DNA of 64,000 nucleotides from Paraburkholderia piptadeniae (GCF_900007165.1 NZ_CYGY02000070.1:1-64000), one strand, 5' to 3'. Counted from the stretch's first letter, positions 26,314 to 36,173 are shown. Numbers and translations are program-made. Notes: a model not told the origin generated them from the sequence alone.

Positions 26314-27450
26314 ATGGTGCGACAGGTGCGAATGATGCATTCCCGGACACATCGTACGCGTGCGCCGCAACAACGTTTTTCCCCCTCGCCGCTTGCGGCG
26401 CTGTTGATGATGGTCGCCGCGTTCTGCGCGCAAAGCGCACACGCCGCGATGAACCTCTGCGCCGCGCCTGCGCTGCAAACCAGCGAGCGCACCAACGCCG
26501 ATCCGGGCGTCAAGGCACTGGTAAGCAATGTTCAGGCGCACCTGACCGAGCCTGCGCACGCGGTGCGTCAATTGCATACGGAAGGCACGCTGCCGCACGA
26601 AGACATCTACGATCAGAGCAAGGACGCGGAGAAAGACCTCGATCTGCTGCGCGATGCCGCGCTCGCGTGGCGCGCAACCAGCGACGACCGCTATCTGAAG
26701 CTCGTCGACCGCCTGCTGTATGCATGGGCGACGACCTACGAGCCGTCGTTCAATCCCATCGACGAAACGCCGTTCGAGGGGCTGATCCTCGCGTACGACA
26801 TGACGGCGAGCGCGCTGCCCGTCAAGACACGCAATGCGACGATGGCTTTCCTCACGAAACTCGCCAACGGCTACATCGCGCAAATCGATACACAAAAGCG
26901 GCCGTTGACGGGCACATTCCGAAACAACTGGCAGAGTCATCGGGTCAAACTGATAGCGATGGCGGCGTTCACGCTCGACAACCGCAAGATGATCGATGCG
27001 GCGCAGCGTCTGTACGTCGAGCACGTCAACGACAACATCGCACCCGACGGCACGACCGTCGATTTCGGCGAACGCGATGCGCTGCACTACGTGACCTACG
27101 ATCTTCAGCCGCTCGTGACGGCCGCGCTCGCAGCGCGCCGCCACAACCGCAACTGGCTCAACGAGCGCGCGCCGAACGGCGCGACGCTCGCCGCCGCGCT
27201 GAACTGGCTCACGCCATACGCAAGCGGCTCGAAGACACATGCGGAATTCGTGCATTCGAGCGTGCCGTTCGATGCAAAGCGCCGCGAAGCGGGCATGCCC
27301 GGCTACAGCGGACAGTGGGACCCGAAGAATGCGGCCGAGCTGTATCACCTCGCCGCGCGGCTCGACGGACGCTACACGCCCGTCGCGCTGAAACTGGCAC
27401 CGACGCCGCCCGCGTGGCTCGCCGTGTGTCTGCCTTTGCCGGCGCGTTGA
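26314..27450 (+). CDS. Secreted alginate-lyase-like protein
   Basis: This 378-aa exported protein has a long basic start and a hydrophobic core ending SAHA-A near residue 45, which is a Sec signal peptide. The mature part follows the alpha-toroid pattern of the alginate lyase family (PF05426): tandem helix pairs and the signature NNWQSHRVKLIAMAA about two thirds in, where catalytic Asn and His of PL5-type lyases lie. The signature differs from the classical NNHSYW, so the substrate may be another acidic polysaccharide. AAGGAG six bases upstream supports the ATG at 26314. It sits oddly between gcvP and sdaA. Confidence 0.8.
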   Translation: MVRQVRMMHSRTHRTRAPQQRFSPSPLAALLMMVAAFCAQSAHAAMNLCAAPALQTSERTNADPGVKALVSNVQAHLTEPAHAVRQLHTEGTLPHEDIYDQSKDAEKDLDLLRDAALAWRATSDDRYLKLVDRLLYAWATTYEPSFNPIDETPFEGLILAYDMTASALPVKTRNATMAFLTKLANGYIAQIDTQKRPLTGTFRNNWQSHRVKLIAMAAFTLDNRKMIDAAQRLYVEHVNDNIAPDGTTVDFGERDALHYVTYDLQPLVTAALAARRHNRNWLNERAPNGATLAAALNWLTPYASGSKTHAEFVHSSVPFDAKRREAGMPGYSGQWDPKNAAELYHLAARLDGRYTPVALKLAPTPPAWLAVCLPLPAR

Positions 27451-27547
27451 TCACGCGTCGCGCATTGGTCGCCGTATTCGGCACATTCTGCTGCCGCGTT
27501 ACCCACGCAGTGCAGCACAAACGAAATTCTTGTTAGCAGGAGCAGTC

Positions 27548-28936
27548 ATGGCAGTCAGCGTATTCGATCTCTTCAAAATCGGCATCGGTCCGTCGAGTTC
27601 GCACACGGTCGGTCCCATGCGTGCAGCGCTGATGTTCGCACAAGGGCTCGAGCGCGATGGGCTGCTCGACAACACGGCATCGGTGAAAGTGGACTTGTAC
27701 GGCTCGCTCGGCGCAACGGGCAAAGGCCACGGCACCGATCGCGGCGTGATGCTCGGCCTGCTCGGCGATGCACCCGATACCGTCGATCCCGATACGATCG
27801 CCGCGCGTCTCGAACAGGTTCGCACGTCGCGCACGCTCGCGCTGCTCGGCAAGCACGACATTCCGTTCGTGCAGAAGGAGCACATTTCGTTCTACCGGCA
27901 GGCGCTGCCGGAGCACCCGAACGGCCTCAAGCTGCGCGCCTTCGATGCGAACGGCGAGACGCTGCGCGAATCGACATATCTCTCGGTGGGCGGCGGCTTC
28001 GTGGTGACGGCGGGCTCGCCGAATACGAAAGTGCTGTCGGCTGTCGATCAGTTGCCGCATCCGTTCCACACGGGCGCTGAACTGCTTGAGATGTGCAAGG
28101 CGACGGGCAAGAGCATTGCGCAGCTGATGTGGGAAAACGAGTGCGCATGGCACACGGAAGAAGAAACGCGCGTGGGCCTGCTGAAGATCTGGGACGTGAT
28201 GCAATCGTGTGTCGCGCGCGGCTGCGGCATCAACAATCCGGACGCGAATGGCAATCTGCCCGGTCCGTTCCAGGTGAAGCGCCGCGCGCCGCAACTGTAT
28301 CGCGCGCTAACGGGCAATCCGGAGCGCGCATTGCAGGACCCGCTTTCGATGGTCGACTGGATCAACCTGTACGCGATCGCCGTGAACGAAGAGAACGCAG
28401 CGGGCGGACGCGTGGTCACGGCGCCGACCAACGGCGCGGCAGGCATCATCCCCGCCGTGCTGCACTACTACACGCGCTTCATGCCGAACGCGAATCAGCA
28501 GGGCGTGCTCGACTTCCTGATGACGGCGGCCGCTATCGGCATTCTGTACAAGCTGAACGCGTCGATCTCCGGCGCGGAAGTGGGCTGCCAGGGCGAAGTG
28601 GGCGTCGCGTGCTCGATGGCGGCGGGCGCGCTCGCGGCCGTGATGGGCGGCACGCCGCTGCAAGTCGAGAATGCCGCCGAAATCGGCATGGAGCACAACC
28701 TGGGCCTCACGTGCGATCCCGTCGGCGGCATGGTGCAGATTCCGTGCATCGAGCGCAATGCAATGGCTTCCGTGAAGGCGGTGAACGCGGCGCGCATGGC
28801 GTTGCGCGGCGACGGCAACCACTACGTGTCGCTCGATTCCGTCATCAAGACGATGCGCGAGACGGGCGCCGACATGAAGACCAAGTACAAGGAAACGTCG
28901 CGCGGCGGGCTTGCGGTGAACATCATCGAATGTTGA
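27548..28936 (+). CDS. sdaA: L-serine ammonia-lyase (serine deaminase)
   Basis: This 462-aa single-chain iron-sulfur serine dehydratase converts L-serine to pyruvate and ammonia. The beta domain starts SVFDLFKIGIGPSSSHTVGPM. The alpha domain contains GCGINNPDANG, the conserved TAPTNGAAGIIPAVLHYY and CDPVGGMVQIPCIERNA, which include the cysteines expected to bind the [4Fe-4S] cluster. AGGAG lies five bases before the ATG at 27548. Together with gcvTHP, and with GlyA encoded elsewhere, it completes a glycine-to-pyruvate route. Confidence 0.97.
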   Translation: MAVSVFDLFKIGIGPSSSHTVGPMRAALMFAQGLERDGLLDNTASVKVDLYGSLGATGKGHGTDRGVMLGLLGDAPDTVDPDTIAARLEQVRTSRTLALLGKHDIPFVQKEHISFYRQALPEHPNGLKLRAFDANGETLRESTYLSVGGGFVVTAGSPNTKVLSAVDQLPHPFHTGAELLEMCKATGKSIAQLMWENECAWHTEEETRVGLLKIWDVMQSCVARGCGINNPDANGNLPGPFQVKRRAPQLYRALTGNPERALQDPLSMVDWINLYAIAVNEENAAGGRVVTAPTNGAAGIIPAVLHYYTRFMPNANQQGVLDFLMTAAAIGILYKLNASISGAEVGCQGEVGVACSMAAGALAAVMGGTPLQVENAAEIGMEHNLGLTCDPVGGMVQIPCIERNAMASVKAVNAARMALRGDGNHYVSLDSVIKTMRETGADMKTKYKETSRGGLAVNIIEC

Positions 28937-29024
28937 TCGCATGTTGATGCCGCTTTTACGAATGACATCTGCGAGGGTCTCGGCGTAAGCTGTCGAAGCT
29001 CTTCTGACTGGAGGTGTCTTCGCA

Positions 29025-30725
29025 ATGTCGCTGTCTTCCGATGCTTCATCTATGACGACCGGTGCACGGCTCATGGTCGACGCGCTGTTGACGCATGGCG
29101 TCGAGCGTGTGTTCTGCGTGCCCGGCGAAAGTTTTCTGGCGGTGCTCGATTCGCTGCACGACGAGACCTCGCGAATTCAGACGGTGGTGTGCCGTCACGA
29201 GGCGGCTGCGGCCAACATGGCCGAAGCCGTCGGCAAACTGACGGGCCGTCCCGGCGTGGCGATCGTCACGCGCGGCCCGGGCGCGACGCACGCGTCGATC
29301 GGCGTGCACACGGCGTTCCAGGACTCCACGCCGATGATTCTGCTGATCGGCCAATGCGCGCGCGAGCATCTCGATCGCGAGGCGTTTCAGGAGATCGACT
29401 ATCGGCGCATGTTCGGGCAGATGGCGAAGTGGGTCGCGCAAATCGACGACCCGCGTCGCATTCCCGAGTACATGAGCCACGCGTTTCATACGGCTACGTC
29501 CGGCCGGCCTGGTCCCGTCGTGTTGTCGCTGCCCGAAGACATGCTCAGCGAAGCATGCGCCGCGATGCCGGGCGCGCCGGCATATCAGCGCGTGGCCGCG
29601 GCGCCGGCGCCGCAGCAGATCGAACGTCTGCGCAGCCTGCTCGAAGGCGCGAAGAAGCCGATGGTGATCGCGGGCGGTAGTGGCTGGACCCCGCAAGCGT
29701 GCGAGGACTTGCGCACGTTCGTCGAAAACTGGCAGCTGCCCATCGGCCTCGCGTTCCGCTTTCAGGACACGCTCGACAACGAGCACCCGAACTATGCGGG
29801 CGATGTGGGCCTCGGCATCAATCCCGCGCTCGCGAAACGCATTCAAGATGCGGACCTGCTGCTCGCACTCGGCCCGCGCCTTGGCGAAGCGACGACAGGT
29901 GGCTATACGCTGCTCGACATTCCGAAGACGAAGCAGACGCTGATCCACGTTCATCAAGGCGCGGAAGAACTGGGACGCGTCTATGCGGCCGATCTCCCGA
30001 TCGTCTCCGGCATGCCGGAAATCGCATCGATGCTCGCGGCACTCAAGCCATCGGCGAAGCTGGCGTGGGAAGGCACGGCCAAAGAGGCGCACGACGCGTA
30101 CCTCGAATGGCGCAAGCCGCGCGCGATCCCTGGCGACGTGCAGCTTGGCGAGATCATGCAGCAACTGCGCGAGCATCTGCCGAAGGACGCGATCCTGACC
30201 AACGGCGCGGGCAACTACGCGACGTGGCTGCACCGGCATTTCGCGTACCGTCATTTCCGTTCGCAACTGGCGCCGACTAGCGGCGCGATGGGCTACGGCG
30301 TTCCCGCTGCGATCGCGGCGAAGTCGATGTATCCGGACAGAACGGTCGTCGCGTTTGCAGGCGACGGCTGTTTCATGATGTCGTCGTCCGAGCTTGCGAC
30401 GGCGATGCAGTACGAGCTGCCCGTGATCTTCATCGTGGTGAACAACAGCCACTACGGCACGATCCGGATGCATCAGGAGCGGCACTACCCGAACCGCGTC
30501 CACGGAACGGGCCTGACGAACCCGGACTTCGCAGCATTCGCGAAGTCGTTCGGCGCGCATGGCGAAACGGTGGAGCGAACGGAAGACTTCATGCCTGCGT
30601 TCAGGCGCGCGCAAGAATCGAAGAGGCCGGCCGTCATCGAAATCCGCATGCTGCAGGAAGCGAGCACGCCGGGCGCGACGCTCGAACAGATTCGCGCGCA
30701 GGGTAGAAAGTTGCGCGGGGAGTGA
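29025..30725 (+). CDS. Thiamine-diphosphate enzyme, acetolactate-synthase-like
   Basis: This 566-aa protein has the three-domain layout of ThDP decarboxylases. The Pyr domain carries the activating Glu in CRHEAAAANMAEAVG and the GPGATHASIGVHTAFQDSTP segment; a central domain binds nucleotide; the PP domain has GDGCFMM...NNSHYGTIRMHQ, the metal-ThDP motif. It is shorter and less similar to IlvB than a true acetolactate synthase and no small subunit follows, so the substrate is uncertain (pyruvate or another 2-oxoacid). GGAGGTG lies eight bases before the ATG. It follows sdaA by 88 bases, which suggests it may handle pyruvate. Confidence 0.87.
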   Translation: MSLSSDASSMTTGARLMVDALLTHGVERVFCVPGESFLAVLDSLHDETSRIQTVVCRHEAAAANMAEAVGKLTGRPGVAIVTRGPGATHASIGVHTAFQDSTPMILLIGQCAREHLDREAFQEIDYRRMFGQMAKWVAQIDDPRRIPEYMSHAFHTATSGRPGPVVLSLPEDMLSEACAAMPGAPAYQRVAAAPAPQQIERLRSLLEGAKKPMVIAGGSGWTPQACEDLRTFVENWQLPIGLAFRFQDTLDNEHPNYAGDVGLGINPALAKRIQDADLLLALGPRLGEATTGGYTLLDIPKTKQTLIHVHQGAEELGRVYAADLPIVSGMPEIASMLAALKPSAKLAWEGTAKEAHDAYLEWRKPRAIPGDVQLGEIMQQLREHLPKDAILTNGAGNYATWLHRHFAYRHFRSQLAPTSGAMGYGVPAAIAAKSMYPDRTVVAFAGDGCFMMSSSELATAMQYELPVIFIVVNNSHYGTIRMHQERHYPNRVHGTGLTNPDFAAFAKSFGAHGETVERTEDFMPAFRRAQESKRPAVIEIRMLQEASTPGATLEQIRAQGRKLRGE

Positions 30726-30774
30726 GACGGGCGCGCACAAGCGCGCGCACTACGGGCGGCATATGCGGCGTAAA

Positions 30775-30814
30775 ACAAAAGCCTCGCAGAGCGAAAACTC
30801 TGCGAGGCTTTTGT
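30775..30814. terminator. Bidirectional terminator
   Basis: A perfect 17-bp stem (30775-30791 with 30798-30814) with a CGAAAA loop includes a T-run on both strands. It separates the convergent ThDP enzyme and LivK-type genes. Confidence 0.92.
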
Positions 30815-30877
30815 CAATCGATCAACCGGCAGCGCTCAACCAACAACAACCGGGCGCCGCGCGCGGCTTAACGGCAA

Positions 30878-32026
30878 TTACTTGCCGCCCACGCTTTGCA
30901 GCGTCGTCCACTTGCCGTCGACGACCTTGTACAGCGTGATGCCGCCGTTCTTCAGATCGCCCTTCGTATCGTAGGCCAGATCCTTGGTCGTCACAGCAGG
31001 CATATTGGTCTTCGCGAGCACGGGCAGGTACTTGGCCGGATCGGTCGAGTTCGCCTTCTTCATCGCGTCGAACATCGCCATTGCGCCGTCGTACGCGTAC
31101 GGCGAGTACGTCTGAACGTCTTCACCGAAGCGCTTCTTGTACTTCGCGACATAGTCCTTGCCGCCCGGCATTTCTTCCAGCGGCAAACCCGCCAGCGAAG
31201 CTACCGTGCCGTTAGCCGCATCGCCTGCGATTTGCAGGAACGTCGGCGTGTGCACCATCTCGCCGCCCATCAGCGGAGCCTTGATGCCGAGCGTCTTCAT
31301 CTGCTTGACCATCGGTGCAGCCTGCGAATCGGCGCCGCCGTAGTAGATCAGATCCGGCTGGACCGACTTCAGCTTCGTCAGGATCGACTTGAAGTCGACA
31401 GCCTTGTCGTTCGTGAACTCACGATCGACGATCGTTCCGCCCGCAGCCTTCGCTGCCTTCTCGAACTGGTCGGCGAGACCCTGGCCGTAAGCCGTGCGGT
31501 CGTCGACGATCGCAATCTTCTTCATGCCCAGGTTCTTCACCGCGAACGTGCCCGCGACGGAGCCTTGCTGCGTGTCCGACGTCATCATGCGGAAGGTCGT
31601 CTTGAAGCCTTGCTGCGTGTACTCCGGAGCCGTCGCCATCGCGATCTGCGGAATGCCCGCGTTCGCGTAGATGCGCGATGCCGGGATCGTCGTGCCCGAG
31701 TTGAAGTGACCGAGCATGCCCTTGATGCCGTCGTCGACCAGCTTCTGCGCGACCGTCGTGCCCGTGCGCGGGTCAGCCTGGTCATCGGCCACGTCCAGCA
31801 CGAAGCGAACCGGCTTGCCGCCGATCGTCGGCTTCGTCGCGTTCATGTCTTCGACTGCGAGCGTGATGCCGTTCTGGAAGTCCTTGCCGTAGTGCGCCTG
31901 TGCGCCCGTCATCGGGCCGGCGAAACCGATTTTCACGTCTTCGGCCTGCTGAGCGTGCGCAGTCCCCGCCAGCGACATGGTCGCGAACAGCGTCGCGCCT
32001 GCCAGCTTTTTCATCGTGTTTTGCAT
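30878..32026 (-). CDS. Branched-chain amino-acid ABC transporter binding protein, LivK-like
   Basis: This 382-aa periplasmic binding protein has a signal peptide (MKKLAGATLFATMSLAGTAHA, cleaved before QQ) and the type-I binding fold of the Leu/Ile/Val family: VKIGFAGPMTGAQAHYGKD at the mature start, and FRMMTSDTQQGSVAGTFAV in the hinge region. It should capture branched-chain or related amino acids for an ABC importer. No permease or ATPase lies nearby, so it works with components elsewhere. AGGAG before the ATG at 32026 fixes the start. It is downstream of putA on the same strand, separated by 88 bases. Confidence 0.93.
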   Translation of the reverse strand: MQNTMKKLAGATLFATMSLAGTAHAQQAEDVKIGFAGPMTGAQAHYGKDFQNGITLAVEDMNATKPTIGGKPVRFVLDVADDQADPRTGTTVAQKLVDDGIKGMLGHFNSGTTIPASRIYANAGIPQIAMATAPEYTQQGFKTTFRMMTSDTQQGSVAGTFAVKNLGMKKIAIVDDRTAYGQGLADQFEKAAKAAGGTIVDREFTNDKAVDFKSILTKLKSVQPDLIYYGGADSQAAPMVKQMKTLGIKAPLMGGEMVHTPTFLQIAGDAANGTVASLAGLPLEEMPGGKDYVAKYKKRFGEDVQTYSPYAYDGAMAMFDAMKKANSTDPAKYLPVLAKTNMPAVTTKDLAYDTKGDLKNGGITLYKVVDGKWTTLQSVGGK

Positions 32027-32114
32027 ATCTTCTCCTTGGTACCAGGTGTGGACGGCGCGGTGATCGGGGTCGCCGTCTCGCGCCATTTTTTTGAATCGAT
32101 CAAACGAGGTTCGC

Positions 32115-35100
32115 TCAGCCGATCGTCATCAAATTCGCATTACCGCCTGCTGCTGCCGTATTCACGCTGACCGAACGTTCCGTCAACAGACGTTCGAGCG
32201 CGTAATCCTCATCGCCGCTCTCCAGCGCGCGCGCCGCGACGCCCTGCACCGAGACGATCGGCCCCGCGCGCTTAGCGACATCCTTCACGAGCGTCAACAG
32301 CTCATCGCTGTCGCCTTCGAAGAGCACGGCATCGAACGATGCTTCCGCGCTCTTCTTCACGCTCGCGTAATGCTTCAGCGTGGCGGGGAGCGCGGCACAC
32401 AGCTGCTCGCCCGCCGCGCCTTCGAACAGCGCCTTGTTGCCCGTCGCGAGCGCCGCCGCGAACTGCACGCGCGCGCCGCTTGCCGTCGACGCGACGCACA
32501 GCACCGTGCCGCGCGCGCCGAGCGTGTACGTGTTGCGCTCGCCCGTCGGACCGGACAGCACTGCCGTCGCGCCCGCCGGGATGTGCGCGAGGTAGCCGTC
32601 GCAACGCGCGGCCAGCACCGGCTCGCGTTCCGTGATCAGCCAGTCGCGCAGCGCCGTCAACGCGGCCGCCGGATTATCGCTTGTCGCGCCGCCGGGTGCA
32701 CCATTCGATGCGCCATTGGATGCACCATTCGGCGTGCCTTGCGAAGCATCGACCATCAGCGTCTGCGCGAGCGACTTCGGCAAGCCGGCCGGACGCGTCG
32801 CGAGCAGACGTTGCAGATAGAGCGCGCCGCCCGCCTTCGGACCCGTGCCCGACAGCCCTTCGCCGCCGAACGGCTGCACGCCCACGACTGCGCCGATCAC
32901 GTTGCGGTTCACGTAGATATTGCCGACGTGCGCGCGGCTGATCACATGCGCGATCGTTTCGTCGATACGCGTGTGGATGCCGAGCGTCAGCCCATAACCC
33001 GTCGCGCGGATCTGCTCGAGCAGCTTGTCGAGCGAGCTACGGCGATAACGCACGACATGCAGCACCGGACCGAACACTTCGCGCTTCAGTTCGTCGATGC
33101 TGTCGAGTTCGATCAGTGTCGGCGGCACGAACGTACCGGCTGCGCAGCCGTCCGGCGTCGGTAGCTGCGTGACCTTGCGGCCCTTCTCGCGCATCGCGGC
33201 GATGTGCGCATCGATACCGCGCTTCGCATCCGCGTCGATCACGGGACCGACGTCGATCGACAGGCGGTCCGGATTGCCGACAGCCAGTTCCTTCATCGCA
33301 CCCGTCAGCATTTCGAGCGTGCGATCCGCGACATCATCCTGAAGACAGAGAACGCGCAGCGCCGAACAACGTTGACCGGCCGAATCGAACGACGATTGCA
33401 GCACGTCCGCGACGACCTGTTCTGCGAGCGCCGACGAATCGACGATCATCGCGTTCTGGCCGCCCGTTTCGGCGATCAGCGGAATTGGCTTGCCTTCGGG
33501 GTCGAGTCGGTTCGACAGCGTCTTGTTGATCAGGCGCGCGACTTCCGTCGAGCCGGTGAACATCACGGCGCGCGTACGTGCATCGGCCACCAAGGCAGCG
33601 CCGACGGTTTCGCCATCGCCCGGCAGCAGTTGCACCGCGCCCGCGGGCACACCCGCTTCGCGCAAAATGCGCACGGCTTGCGCGGCGATCAGCGGCGTCT
33701 GCTCAGCGGGCTTCGCGAGCACCGTGTTGCCTGCTGCGAGCGCAGCGGCCACCTGGCCCATGAAGATCGCCAGCGGGAAGTTCCACGGGCTGATACACAC
33801 GACGGGACCGAGCGGACGATGCGTATCGTTCGAGAACTCGTCGCGAATCTGCGCCGAGTAATAACGCAGGAAGTCGATCGCTTCGCGGATTTCAGCGACA
33901 GCGTTCGGCAGCGACTTGCCCGCTTCGCGCACGACGAGGCCCATCAACGTATGCATCTGCGCTTCGAGGAGATCGGCGGCACGCGTGAGGCAATCGGCGC
34001 GCGCTTCGACGGGCGTCGCCTGCCAGATCGGCGCAGCGGCGACTGCGTGCGCGAGCGCGGCGCTCACATGCTCCGGCGTCGCTTCGACGACCGTGCCGAC
34101 GAGGTCGCGATGATCCGACGGATTGCGCACGTCGCGCGCATTGCCGACGGCGATCTCGTTGTCTTCGAGCATCGGCGCGGCGCGCCACGGATGATTCGCG
34201 CTTGCCAGCAGCGCCGACGACAGCGACGCGAGACGATGCTCGTTCGACAGATCGAGGCCCATCGAATTGCTGCGCTCCGCGCCATACAGGTTGCGCGGCA
34301 GCGGAATCTTCGCGTGCGGCGCGCCGAGCGGCATGATCTTCGATGCTTCTTCGATCGGATCTCCAACGAGGTCCTTGATGGGCACGCTTTCGTCAGCGAT
34401 GCGGTTCACGAACGACGTGTTCGCGCCGTTCTCCAGCAGACGGCGCACGAGATACGCGAGCAGCGTTTCGTGCGTGCCGACGGGCGCATACACGCGACAC
34501 GGACGGTTCAGCTTGTCGCGGCCCGTGACTTCTTCGTACAGCGGCTCGCCCATGCCGTGCAGACACTGGAACTCGTACTGGCCGGGATAGTAGTTGCCGC
34601 CCGCGAGGTGATAGATCGCCGAGAGCGTGTGCGCGTTGTGCGTCGCGAACTGCGGATAGACGGCATCGGGCGCGCCGAGCAGCTTCTTTGCGCACGCGAG
34701 GTACGACACGTCCGTGTAGATCTTGCGCGTGTACACGGGATAGCCTTCGAGGCCGTCCACTTGAGCACGCTTGATTTCCGTATCCCAGTACGCGCCCTTC
34801 ACCAGGCGCACCATGATGCGATGACGGCTGCGGCGCGCCAGGTCGACGATGTAGTCGATCACGAACGGGCAGCGCTTCTGATACGCCTGCACGACGAAGC
34901 CGATGCCGTTCCAGCCTTGCAGTTCGGGATCGAAGCACAGCGCTTCGAGCAGATCGAGCGACACTTCCAGACGGTCCGCTTCTTCCGCGTCGATGTTGAG
35001 GCCGATGTCGTAGCGGCGCGCGAGAATTGCGAGCGCGCGCACGCGCGGCAGCAACTCGCTCATCGTGCGTTCCTGCTGCGAGCGCGAGTAGCGCGCATGC

Positions 35101-36089
35101 AGCGCCGACAGCTTGATCGAAATGCCCGGGCCTTCGTAGATGCCACGGCCACCCGCAGCCTTGCCGATCGCGTGAATCGCCTGCTCGTATGACGCGTAGT
35201 AGCGCTGCGCATCGGCTTCCGTCGTCGCGGCTTCGCCGAGCATGTCGTACGAGTACCGGAAACCGCGCGCCTCGAACTTGCGGCTGTTCGCGAGCGCTTC
35301 GGAGATGTTCTCGCCCGTGACGAACTGCTCGCCCATCAGGCGCATCGCCATGTCGACGCCCTTGCGGATCAGCGGCTCGCCGCCCTTGCCGATCATACGC
35401 GTCAACGCCGACGACAGACCCGTTTCGCTATTCGTCGTCACCAGCTTGCCGGTGATCATCAGGCCCCAGGTCGCTGCGTTCACGAACAGCGACGGCGCAT
35501 GGCCGACGTGCGAGCGCCAGTCGCCCTTGCTGATCTTGTCGCGGATCAGCGCGTCGCGGGTCGCGCGGTCGGGAATGCGCAAGAGCGCTTCGGCGAGGCA
35601 CATCAGCGCGACTCCTTCCTGGCTCGACAGCGAGAATTCGTGGATCAGCCCCTCGACGCCGCCGCCCGACCGCTTGCCGCGCAGCGCTTCGACGAGACGC
35701 GTCGCCATCGCCTGCACATCGCTCGCGATGTTCGCGGGCAGACGCGCCTGGCCGATCAGGAACGGCACGCACTCCGGCTCGGGACGACGGTAGGCCGCCG
35801 TGATCGCCGCGCGCAACACCGATTGCGGCTGCACGCTCTGCGCGAATTCGAGGAACGGATGCGACGCGTCGCTCTCGTCGGAATCGACGGCGGCACCGTC
35901 GGCCAGCTCGGTTGCGCCGTGATGGCCCGACAGTTCGGCGGGCAGCTGACCGTGCTCGATCTTCTCGAGGTAAGCGAAGATCGCCTGCTTGATCAGCCAG
36001 TGCGGAGTGCGTTCGAGACGCGTGGCGGCATCTTTCAGCCGGGTACGCAAAAGGTCGTCGACCTTGACGCCAAGGGTGGTGCTCGCCAT
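32115..36089 (-). CDS. putA: Trifunctional proline utilisation protein PutA
   Basis: This 1324-aa protein oxidises proline to glutamate. An N-terminal ribbon-helix-helix (about residues 1-45) binds DNA for autorepression. The FAD-dependent proline dehydrogenase barrel (about 150-560) contains RIMVRLVKGAYWDTEIKRAQ. The P5C dehydrogenase domain has SPWNFPLAIF, ETGGQNAMIVDSS and the catalytic Cys in SAGQRCSALR. A C-terminal lid domain follows a low-complexity linker rich in repeated NGAS units. The ATG at 36089 starts the RHH (MASTTLGVKVDD) behind AAGGAAAC. A GTTGCA inverted repeat overlaps its -35 box, consistent with self-repression in the absence of proline. Confidence 0.97.
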   Translation of the reverse strand: MASTTLGVKVDDLLRTRLKDAATRLERTPHWLIKQAIFAYLEKIEHGQLPAELSGHHGATELADGAAVDSDESDASHPFLEFAQSVQPQSVLRAAITAAYRRPEPECVPFLIGQARLPANIASDVQAMATRLVEALRGKRSGGGVEGLIHEFSLSSQEGVALMCLAEALLRIPDRATRDALIRDKISKGDWRSHVGHAPSLFVNAATWGLMITGKLVTTNSETGLSSALTRMIGKGGEPLIRKGVDMAMRLMGEQFVTGENISEALANSRKFEARGFRYSYDMLGEAATTEADAQRYYASYEQAIHAIGKAAGGRGIYEGPGISIKLSALHARYSRSQQERTMSELLPRVRALAILARRYDIGLNIDAEEADRLEVSLDLLEALCFDPELQGWNGIGFVVQAYQKRCPFVIDYIVDLARRSRHRIMVRLVKGAYWDTEIKRAQVDGLEGYPVYTRKIYTDVSYLACAKKLLGAPDAVYPQFATHNAHTLSAIYHLAGGNYYPGQYEFQCLHGMGEPLYEEVTGRDKLNRPCRVYAPVGTHETLLAYLVRRLLENGANTSFVNRIADESVPIKDLVGDPIEEASKIMPLGAPHAKIPLPRNLYGAERSNSMGLDLSNEHRLASLSSALLASANHPWRAAPMLEDNEIAVGNARDVRNPSDHRDLVGTVVEATPEHVSAALAHAVAAAPIWQATPVEARADCLTRAADLLEAQMHTLMGLVVREAGKSLPNAVAEIREAIDFLRYYSAQIRDEFSNDTHRPLGPVVCISPWNFPLAIFMGQVAAALAAGNTVLAKPAEQTPLIAAQAVRILREAGVPAGAVQLLPGDGETVGAALVADARTRAVMFTGSTEVARLINKTLSNRLDPEGKPIPLIAETGGQNAMIVDSSALAEQVVADVLQSSFDSAGQRCSALRVLCLQDDVADRTLEMLTGAMKELAVGNPDRLSIDVGPVIDADAKRGIDAHIAAMREKGRKVTQLPTPDGCAAGTFVPPTLIELDSIDELKREVFGPVLHVVRYRRSSLDKLLEQIRATGYGLTLGIHTRIDETIAHVISRAHVGNIYVNRNVIGAVVGVQPFGGEGLSGTGPKAGGALYLQRLLATRPAGLPKSLAQTLMVDASQGTPNGASNGASNGAPGGATSDNPAAALTALRDWLITEREPVLAARCDGYLAHIPAGATAVLSGPTGERNTYTLGARGTVLCVASTASGARVQFAAALATGNKALFEGAAGEQLCAALPATLKHYASVKKSAEASFDAVLFEGDSDELLTLVKDVAKRAGPIVSVQGVAARALESGDEDYALERLLTERSVSVNTAAAGGNANLMTIG

Positions 36090-36144
36090 GTTTCCTTCTT
36101 CACGTGCCGGGCGGAAGCCGGCCAAAGACTAAAAAGTTGGGCGA

Positions 36145-36173
36145 ATCGTACCCCTCTCAATAAAAAGGTGCAA
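36145..36173 (-). promoter_or_regulatory. putA promoter
   Basis: On the minus strand TTGCAC (36173-36168) and TACGAT (36150-36145) are separated by exactly 17 bases, about 56 bases upstream of the putA start. The -35 box lies inside one arm of the GTTGCA inverted repeat. Confidence 0.72.

Noticed and set aside
23233..27348. Very long open frame on the minus strand opposite gcvP
   Set aside because: It is antisense to a clear gcvP and the alginate-lyase-like gene, is extremely Arg/His-rich and has no family features. It is a GC-driven shadow of the real coding frame.
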